From NCBI GenBank assembly GCA_964035545.1, contig OZ037772.1, forward strand, positions 3,879,538-3,943,537: DNA of 64,000 bases, read 5' to 3'. The notes under the pieces were generated by a model. That model saw only the letters and a program-made list of their open reading frames with translations, was not told where the DNA came from and made no database searches. The stretch comes from Bugula neritina. Taxonomy: Eukaryota > Bryozoa > Gymnolaemata > Cheilostomatida > Bugulidae. Every line of letters starts with the position of its first letter. Positions within the stretch are counted from its first letter, which is position 1. A program made the position numbers and the translations under genes. Shown here piece by piece: positions 57,601 to 64,000 of this stretch.

Positions 57601-58028
57601 GCAGGTTCCAATATTCTGTGCTGCAGGATGATTGCAAGGTATGTAAATCTGACCTATATACTGCAAATCTGACCTATAAAGTGTAAATCTAATTTATATG
57701 GTGTAATTTCGATCTGCACTTGAACATGATTGCGATAGTTGCATCTTTTTTCTGTTAATATGCAATATAGCTTGCCTTTGAGTCTTTTTAATGACTACTT
57801 ATGACTTCAACCCAAAAGCCACTTTGAGTGCTGTACGAGTTTAGAGTTTTGAGTTTGCCTTCTGCCATTTTGTAGTATGCCAAATCATCAGAAGCTCAGA
57901 CAGTGATTGAGATTGGCACCAAGACCGCCACCCACTTGCCTATTATTGACATTGCTCCTGGTGACATCGGGACCACCCACAAAGAGTTTGGGGTTCAGCT
58001 AGGGAGGGTGTTATGCCCCTCCCTGTGA
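49530..58028 (+). CDS. Fibrillar-type collagen gene, N-terminal half lesioned
   Basis: Exons with Gly-X-Y repeats (52227 to 55954) are followed by a short telopeptide-like exon and a fibrillar-collagen C-propeptide (56535-58028), the trimerisation domain that starts triple-helix assembly in the ER. Cys-rich exons upstream (49530-51660) are probably its N-terminal region. The C-terminal helix exons and C-propeptide are mostly phase-consistent. The upstream helix exons (52606-55080) contain several frame changes, Gly replacements and one intron lacking an AG acceptor. Helix length is far below the roughly 1000 residues of vertebrate fibrillar collagens. It may be a degenerating gene, a short invertebrate collagen, or a gene with assembly indels. 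Confidence 0.75.
50277..50385. repeat. 21-bp minisatellite, about five copies
   Basis: The unit is close to AATACTAGTAATACACATGAT, in an intron. Confidence 0.85.
51165..51369. repeat. (GACT)n tetranucleotide repeat
   Basis: About 50 units with occasional substitutions, in an intron of the collagen gene. Confidence 0.95.
52227..52297 (+). CDS. Collagen helix exon
   Basis: Acceptor TTTGTAG and donor CAG/GTATTT. Encodes an uninterrupted Gly-X-Y run ([20 protein letters not shown]). Phase 1 in, 0 out. Confidence 0.85.
52320..52607. repeat. Intronic duplication, copy 1 (copy 2 at 53425-53629)
   Basis: Both copies share TATTCTCCACCATGTTTTTA, CAGTTTATTATTGCCTGAAT and the acceptor end GGCTACTCTGTTCTGTTCTG followed by CAGGGC. 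In copy 1 a collagen exon follows. In copy 2 the duplicated acceptor is followed by non-collagen sequence. Confidence 0.8.
52606..55080 (+). pseudogene. Damaged collagen helix exons
   Basis: Four or five Gly-X-Y exons: 52606-52764, about 53669-53841, 54246-54314, 54724-54852 and about 54947-55075. Exon 1 changes frame after GFRGDEG and later has Cys where Gly is expected ([14 protein letters not shown]). Exon 2 changes frame near 53728. Exon 3 lacks one Gly (GPVEIG). Exon 4 changes frame after GLHGRNE. Exon 5 is preceded by TTTTCTCTGGG with no AG. Missing single G bases explain several of the shifts. Either the region is decaying or the assembly dropped bases. Confidence 0.7.
52894..53410 (+). 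mobile_element. MITE-like element, GTAATTGTAATT family, copy 2
   Basis: Begins CAGGGTTGGGGTAATTG and ends CAATTACATG-type sequence then ACCCCAACAACCCTG as an inverted counterpart, about 517 bp. The ends are filled with AATTGTAATT repeats. Copy 1 lies at 14583-15000 in the opposite orientation. It sits in a collagen intron. No clear target duplication and no ORF. Confidence 0.75.
55339..55954 (+). CDS. Better-preserved collagen helix exons
   Basis: Exons 55339-55465, 55607-55791 and 55873-55954, with phases 0 to 1, 1 to 0 and 0 to 1, all consistent. Gly-X-Y throughout, with interruptions at GPQESQG and [10 protein letters not shown]. The helix ends [14 protein letters not shown]. The 55607 acceptor (GTAAGAG) is weak and the first Gly would be Ala there. 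Confidence 0.78.
56098..56196 (+). CDS. Collagen C-telopeptide-like exon
   Basis: Acceptor GTTAG and strong donor A/GTGAGT. Met-rich ([15 protein letters not shown]) then acidic. It follows the last helix exon in phase, but the next exon (56535) needs a different phase, so an exon is missing or a base is off. Confidence 0.6.
56535..58028 (+). CDS. Fibrillar collagen C-propeptide exons
   Basis: Exons 56535-56631, 56936-57105, 57268-57342, 57503-57638 and 57876-58028 (TGA). Encodes [69 protein letters not shown] and [14 protein letters not shown] with FGVQLG. These match, in order, the conserved C-propeptide landmarks (C..L....P...SG.YW, D..GGS..DAI..Y, C.NSVA, SRF.Y.VL.D.C, LPI.DIAP.DIG). All four junctions agree in phase. 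The 57342/57503 intron starts with GC rather than GT. Confidence 0.88.
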
Positions 58029-58071
58029 CTTTATATATTTAGAAACTGTTGTTAATTTAGTAATTCTGTTG

Positions 58072-58330
58072 GTGCATTTAACAGACGCTAGTTAGACATT
58101 CCAGCATAGCAATACATAAATAATGTAAATTTCATAACAAAATCACTCAGCCATACGCAACTATCTGATGCGCGTAGCTTGCACTACGTGAAACAATATT
58201 GTAGTCAATAAAATGAATATATAAGTTTATTATTATATCCGAAATTGTATCAGTACCAAATATAAATACTCTACTTTTCAAAATATTGAGTCCTTTTGAT
58301 TAATTTTTTAATCGTAAAAACTAAACATAT
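58072..58330 (+). mobile_element. Penelope-like 3' fragment, copy 2
   Basis: Matches 46321-46585: the end of the endonuclease ORF (HLTDAS then stop), the hammerhead region and the AATATTGAGT segment, with scattered changes. It starts 44 bp after the collagen stop codon, so it would lie in or next to the collagen 3' UTR. Strongly 5'-truncated. Confidence 0.8.
58162..58206 (+). ncRNA. Degenerate hammerhead motif
   Basis: CTGATGC replaces CTGATGA at 58165-58171 (a core base is lost). Stem II CGTAG/CTACG, GAAA and the GTAGTC end are kept, but stem I no longer pairs (TAT against GTC). Probably inactive. Confidence 0.6.
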
Positions 58331-58647
58331 ATATATAATAAATATATATATATATATATATATTAATTATCCTTATGCAGCCCAGAGAGAAACTCAGTCA
58401 TCATGAACTTCAATGTAAATAATTTTAATATAAAATAATACATATTATGATATAATATAATATTATATTACTCTTTCGGGATAATTATTCCATTTATACT
58501 AACACCTGTTTATTTGAAGTACTTTAATAAGTTTTACTTTAAATTTATTTCTCAAACCAGCATGTCAGTTAAATATAAAAGTACAATCACACATACAACA
58601 TGTAGACATGTAGTGATATACATTATAAAACATATTATGTTGGTGAA

Positions 58648-61617
58648 ATGCTATACCGTATATTATGCTATACAGTATATTATGCTATACAGTATAGTAT
58701 GTTATACAGTATACTATGTTATACAGTATACTATGCTATACAGTATATTATGCTATACAGTATAGTATGTTATACAGTATATTATGTTATACAGTATACT
58801 ATGTTATACAGTATATTATGTTATACAGTATACTATGTTATACAGCATATTATGTTATACAGCATATTATGTTATACAGTATACTATGTTATACAGTATA
58901 CTATGTTATACAGTATACTATGTTATACAGTATCTTATGTTATACAGTATATTATGTTATACAGCATATTATGTTATACAGCATACTATGTTATACAGTG
59001 TATTATGTTATACAGTATACTATGTTATACAGTATACTATGTTATACAGTATATTATGTTATACAGTGTATTAGGTTATACAGTATATTATGTTATACAG
59101 TATATTATGTTATATAGTATATTATGTTATACAGTATATTATGTCATACAGTATATTATGTTATACAGTATACTATGTTATACAGTATACTATGTTATAC
59201 AGTATACTATGTTATACAGTATCTTATGTTATACAGTATATTATGTTATACAGCATATTATGTTATACAGCATACTATGTTATACAGTATTTTATGTTAT
59301 ACAGTATACTATGTTATACAGTATACTGTGTTATACAGTATACTGTGTTATACAGTATATTAGGTTATACAGTATATTATGTGATACAGTATATTATGTT
59401 ATACAGTATACTATGTTATACAGTATACTATGTTATACAGTATACTATGTTATACAGTATATTATGTTATACAGTATATTATGTTATACAGTATACTATG
59501 TTATACAGTATACTATGTTATACAGTATACTATGTTATACAGTATACTATGTTATACAGTATACTATGTTATACAGTATACTATGTTATACAGTATACTA
59601 TGTTATACAGCATATTATGTTATACAGTATATTATGTTATACAGTATATTATGTCATACAGTATACTATGTCATACAGTATACTATGTTATACAGTATAC
59701 TATGTTATACAGTATACTATGTTATACAGTATATTATGTTATACAGTACCTATATTATGTTATACAGTATATTATGTTATACAGTATACTATGTTATACG
59801 GTATACTATGTTATACGGTATACTATGTTATACAGTATACTATGTTATACAGTACCTATATTATGTTATACAGTATATTATGTTATACAGTATATTATGT
59901 CATACAGCATATTATGTTATACAGTATACTATGTTATACAGTATACTATGTTATACAGTATACTATGTTATACAGTATACTATGTTATACAGTATATTAT
60001 GTTATACAGTATATTATGTTATACAGTATACTATGTTATACTGTATAATATGTTATACAGTATATTATGTTATACAGCATACTATGTTATACAGTATACT
60101 ATGTTATACAGTATATTATGTCATACGGTATACTATGTTATACGGTATACTACGTTATATAGTATATTATGTTATACAGTATACTATGTTATACATTATA
60201 TTATGTTATACAGTATATTATGTTATACAGTATATACTATGTTATACAGTATACTATGTTATACAGTATATTATGTTATACAGTATACTATGTTATACTG
60301 TATAATATGTTATACAGTATATTATGTTATACAGTATACTATGTCATACAGTATATTATGTTATACAGTATACTATGTTATACAGTATATTATGTTATAC
60401 AGTATACTATGTTATACAGTATATTATGTTATACAGTATATTATGTTCTACAGTATATTATGTTATACAGTATATTATGTTATACAGCATACTATGTTAT
60501 ACAGTATATTATGTTATACAGTATATTATGTTATACAGTACCTATATTATGTTATACAGTATATTATGTTATACAGTATATTATGTCATACAGCATATTA
60601 TGTTATACAGTATACTATGTTATACAGTATACTATGTTATACAGTATACTATGTTATACAGTATACTATGTTATACAGTATACTATGTTATACAGTATAC
60701 TATGTTATACAGTATATTATGTTATACAGTATATTATGTTATACAGTATACTATGTTATACTGTATAATATGTTATACAGTATATTATGTTATACAGCAT
60801 ACTATGTTATACAGTATACTATGTTATACAGTATATTATGTCATACGGTATACTATGTTATACGGTATACTACGTTATATAGTATATTATGTTATACAGT
60901 ATACTATGTTATACAGTATATTATGTTATACAGTATATTATGTTATACAGTATATACTATGTTATACAGTATACTATGTTATACAGTATATTATGTTATA
61001 CAGTATACTATGTTATACTGTATAATATGTTATACAGTATATTATGTTATACAGTATACTATGTCATACAGTATATTATGTTATACAGTATACTATGTTA
61101 TACAGTATATTATGTTATACAGTATACTATGTTATACAGTATATTATGTTATACAGTATATTATGATATACAGTATACTATGTTATACAGTATATTATGT
61201 TATACAGTATACTATGTTATACAGTATATTATGTTATACAGTATATTATGTTATACAGTATATTATGTTATACAGTATACTATGTTATACAGTATATTAT
61301 GTTATACAGTATACTATGTTATACAGTATATTATGTTATGCAGTATACTATGTTATACAGTATATTATGTTATACAGTACATTATGTTATACAGTATACT
61401 ACGTTATACAGTATACTATGTTATACAGTATATTATGTTATACAGTATATACTATGTTATACAGTATACTATGTTATACAGTATATTATGTTATACAGTA
61501 TACTATGTTATACAGTATATTATGCTATACAGTATACTATGTTATACAGTATATTATGTTATACAATACATTATGTTATACAGTATACTATGTTATACAG
61601 TATACTATGTTACACAG
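58648..61617. repeat. 17-bp satellite array, roughly 175 copies
   Basis: The unit is TATGTTATACAGTATAC, with TATAT, TCATAC, CAGCAT and ACGGTAT variants. The period is not a multiple of three and the unit lacks stops on the + strand, so every + frame stays open for hundreds of codons with a 17-residue period; these are not genes. A block of about 0.7 kb is duplicated inside the array (see findings). Confidence 0.97.
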
Positions 61618-61678
61618 TATACACTCAGGGTTGTAGTGGTAAAAATATTCTTGGCCATACTCTCAGGCCGGGGGTCCA

Positions 61679-61722
61679 GGGGGCCGCCTAGGCCCCCGGC
61701 GGGGTCCGGGGTAGCGCCCCGG
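61679..61722. repeat. Two GC-rich subterminal hairpins of the hAT element
   Basis: GGGGGCC/GGCCCCC (61679-61685 with 61691-61697) and CCGGGG/CCCCGG (61706-61711 with 61717-61722), each with a 5-nt loop. Such subterminal repeats often bind transposase. Confidence 0.65.
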
Positions 61723-61740
61723 CCGCCGAAGCCCTTAGAG

Positions 61741-62618
61741 CGTTTCTGATGCAAATTTATGCAATTTAAAGCCATTTTAAATTCTAATTTTTCTGAAAAA
61801 ATTGATGTTGAAATGTGCACTTTACTATTATTTTCATATCATACCAGCTACATGATAATCGAAGTCGCGCGCTCATTTTCGAACAAATGACGACTGGGCA
61901 TTGCTGCAAACCATGTAAACATACATTATTGTCCTATTCCTATTGACTGTAATTTTAAATGTAGTCTTGCTCACCTGCAGTTAGGTTTGCTCTGACACTA
62001 AGTGTAACATGTACAGAAAAATTTCTGAAGATCTCAAAAGGTCGGAAGGACAGAGGCAAGTAACAAGTGCTCTCCAAATGCAACCTAATTATTTTATTAA
62101 TAACTAATAGACTGACACGCACAGAAAAATTATAATAGATCAGAAAAGAGGCAGATTGCAAATCAAAAGATGTGTGTTGGTTATTTTTAAAGAGCAATTT
62201 GAATTGATAACTGATTAGCAAGCAGAAGTTGGTTGAAAAGCTATTTGGAGTGTATATTAGAGTATTAGTCTAATTCATAAGGAGATACTACCACACCACC
62301 TTACACACAATAAAGCACACACAAGAAGAGTATGTTAACTTGGTTTTAAAATGAAACCCCTGAGCTCCCACTAGACACATCAAGGAAATATACCCCAAAA
62401 GAACAGATTTGACAGGTTAAATATGTGTTAACCTAAAAGATGATTAAATGTAAAGCCAGACATTAGTACAATCAAATATAAATTGTTACTTACGGTAGTG
62501 TACAGTTTGCATAAATCTGTAAAGTAAATGCAGAACATGTAAAGTAAAATACATCTACCTACCAACTATATATATATATGTACATATAAAGAATGTCATG
62601 CAAATAAAAACTGCAAAA
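61741..62618. other. Non-coding region between hAT terminus and transposase
   Basis: AT-rich, no ORF of note. A short (TA)n lies at about 62567-62580. Confidence 0.5.
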
Positions 62619-63998
62619 CTATCCAAAAAGCTTCCATATTCTTTCATATCTTGTATTGCAAGACTGAGAGGCTACACGAGTTCTAGTGTCATCAGCTGAT
62701 CTGTGACCTCTCAGCCATAGTTTCACATAACTGCTCGGCTGAAACTGGCTAACTGGTGGGCCAACAAGAGAGAGAAATATGAGGTTAGATATACGCTTTA
62801 CAAGAAGGCGATTTCGATCATCAGAACATATATTGTTCATTGTAGAAAATCCCCTTTCACAATCAGCACTTGTAACAGGCAGAGTGTTTGCTACTGCAGT
62901 TATTTCCATGAGCTTCTTGGGCATTTTAGTTGGCTCGTCAATGTAATCTCGAAAACTCTCTTTGTAGACAGAGAAGTCCAGAGAAAATCGGTCACATAGT
63001 GACTTCAGCCTATTCTCTCCCTCAAGCCATGGTGACTCCACACAGGAAGGCCACTTTTGACTATCTAGTACATCTAAGTCTGCTAACAAGCTCTGAAGAT
63101 TATTTTGACTGACATCACTGAATAGTCTACTACTAAGATTGTCTATCAAGGCCTGCAGAAATGCATTCCTGTTGAGCATTGTGCCCTTTGGTTTGAGAGG
63201 AATACCCTTAAAGGCGCCTGCAGCAAGAGCTTGTTCAAACTCTTTAAATCGAGGTCCAGCACCCTCCTTTTGCTGCTGCAAAGCTCGGATTGTTCTTTTA
63301 ATGACTCTGTAAGCTTTCGAGAGTGAACAACTTTCAGCTTGAAGTGTCAATGATAGATTGGACACTTCTTCTAATGCATCTAGTAGCACTGCTAAGCTGT
63401 GTATAAACTCCGGTGCTGCAAGAGTAGATTTTAGGCCTGATGAAACAGCTCGATGCTTAGAAGCCTGTGCTAATCCAGATGTAGAAAAGAAATTGTGTAG
63501 AGCAGGATAGTTTTGCCATACAGCTGACAATGTTAGATAACTTGATGCCGCCCATCTTACATCAAACACTTTTCCTATGCGTTGCAACTGTATGCCCAGA
63601 CTACCAGCAATAGTATCAAGTTCACGCTGTGCTTTAGGGCTTTGGCTGTATGTGCTGTAAAGTTTGTCAATCATGGAAGCAACATGGTTGACTTGAGTGC
63701 ATGAGTTAACAGCGTCACCTACAGAAAGTTCAACTCTGTGGCACAAGCAGTGCCAAAGAAATACTGTTGGGTATTTGGCCTTTAGACGAGTTAGGACACC
63801 ACTTTTACTCCCTAGCATCGTTGAAGCACCATCTGAACATGCTCCAATCAAATTTTGTGATAAAAAGTCATGTTTGAAGCCATAGCTGTTGAGGCATAAC
63901 AGAACCTTGTCAAAAATGTGTTCAGCTGTAAGAAAAGAGAGCTCTATCAGCTCTAGTGGGAAACTAAAGCAATCCCCATTAAGCAGAGACCACCTTGT
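62619..63998 (-). CDS. hAT-family transposase (KIAA1586-like), partial
   Basis: The frame is open to the window edge, so the N-terminus lies beyond it; stop at 62619. About 460 residues are visible. Landmarks are IGACSDGASTMLGSKSGVLT with a likely catalytic Asp, WHCLCHRVELSVGDA, a KVFDVRWAASS segment, and the C-terminal dimerisation region from about residue 328 counted from 63851 (SADCERGFSTMNNI then NRLLVKRISNLIFLSLVGPP). This set matches hAT transposases of the group that also gave rise to vertebrate KIAA1586 (family recall). The ORF is uninterrupted and flanked by a hAT terminus, so it reads as a transposon gene, not a host gene. Confidence 0.85.
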   Translation of the reverse strand, partial: TRWSLLNGDCFSFPLELIELSFLTAEHIFDKVLLCLNSYGFKHDFLSQNLIGACSDGASTMLGSKSGVLTRLKAKYPTVFLWHCLCHRVELSVGDAVNSCTQVNHVASMIDKLYSTYSQSPKAQRELDTIAGSLGIQLQRIGKVFDVRWAASSYLTLSAVWQNYPALHNFFSTSGLAQASKHRAVSSGLKSTLAAPEFIHSLAVLLDALEEVSNLSLTLQAESCSLSKAYRVIKRTIRALQQQKEGAGPRFKEFEQALAAGAFKGIPLKPKGTMLNRNAFLQALIDNLSSRLFSDVSQNNLQSLLADLDVLDSQKWPSCVESPWLEGENRLKSLCDRFSLDFSVYKESFRDYIDEPTKMPKKLMEITAVANTLPVTSADCERGFSTMNNICSDDRNRLLVKRISNLIFLSLVGPPVSQFQPSSYVKLWLRGHRSADDTRTRVASQSCNTRYERIWKLFG

Positions 63999-64000
63999 AC

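Larger units (their letters stand above)
61626..64000 (-). mobile_element. hAT-type DNA transposon, 3' part
   Basis: The outer end begins CAGGGTTGTAGTGGTA at 61626, a typical hAT terminal start, directly next to the satellite. TATACACT (61618-61625) is the expected 8-bp target copy. A GC-rich subterminal region with two perfect hairpins follows, then about 0.9 kb of non-coding DNA and the transposase ORF, which runs off the window. Confidence 0.8.

Noticed and set aside
58648-61749. Several very long overlapping + strand ORFs (up to 848 codons)
   Set aside because: They are read-through of a stop-free 17-bp satellite and repeat the same peptide pattern in all three frames.

Overview
The window looks like a piece of an invertebrate animal genome, possibly a sponge or another early-branching metazoan; the taxon is inference. 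The evidence is genes split by GT-AG introns, a fibrillar-collagen C-propeptide (an animal-specific domain), a kinesin-3 family gene, and a heavy load of Ty3/Gypsy, Penelope-like, hAT and MITE-type elements in AT-rich DNA with long (TA)n tracts and minisatellites.

Layout. 1-5133: 3' part of a Ty3/Gypsy element on the + strand (element A: end of pol, a zinc-finger ORF3, the 3' LTR). 5134-9440: eroded gag fragments of a second retroelement family, a 0.3 kb dispersed repeat and remnants resembling a DUF4806-type gene. 9441-18400: mostly AT-rich non-coding DNA with MITE and dispersed-repeat copies. 18449-30851: exons of a minus-strand gene recognisable as kinesin-3 family (end of motor/neck, coiled coil, FHA, then an unrecognised tail). 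Most neighbouring exons agree in splice phase, but one exon changes frame and another carries an in-frame TGA. 31947-39441: a complete Ty3/Gypsy element on the minus strand (element B: two 306-bp LTRs, primer-binding site, gag, -1 frameshift signal, pol, a two-exon ORF3 and a polypurine tract). 39442-45690: simple-sequence-rich DNA. 45724-47690: a foldback element, (TA)n tracts, a Penelope-like 3' fragment with a hammerhead-ribozyme motif, and a MITE inside a 13-bp minisatellite. 49530-58028: a fibrillar-collagen gene on the + strand whose N-terminal half is lesioned and whose C-terminal half is better preserved. 58072-58330: a second Penelope-like 3' fragment. 58648-61617: a roughly 3 kb satellite of 17-bp units. 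61626-64000: one end and most of the transposase ORF of a hAT transposon inserted at the satellite edge.

The most unusual material is in the two Gypsy elements. Both carry, downstream of pol, related ORFs with a C2H2 finger followed by an FCPCG motif. In element B this ORF appears to be made by splicing a 25-nt coding exon, just after the pol stop, to the main exon, with matching phase. Element B also has a well-formed -1 frameshift signal between gag and pol. The hammerhead core in the Penelope-like tail is the other strong RNA-level signal. All assignments come from reading the sequence; no database search was run.
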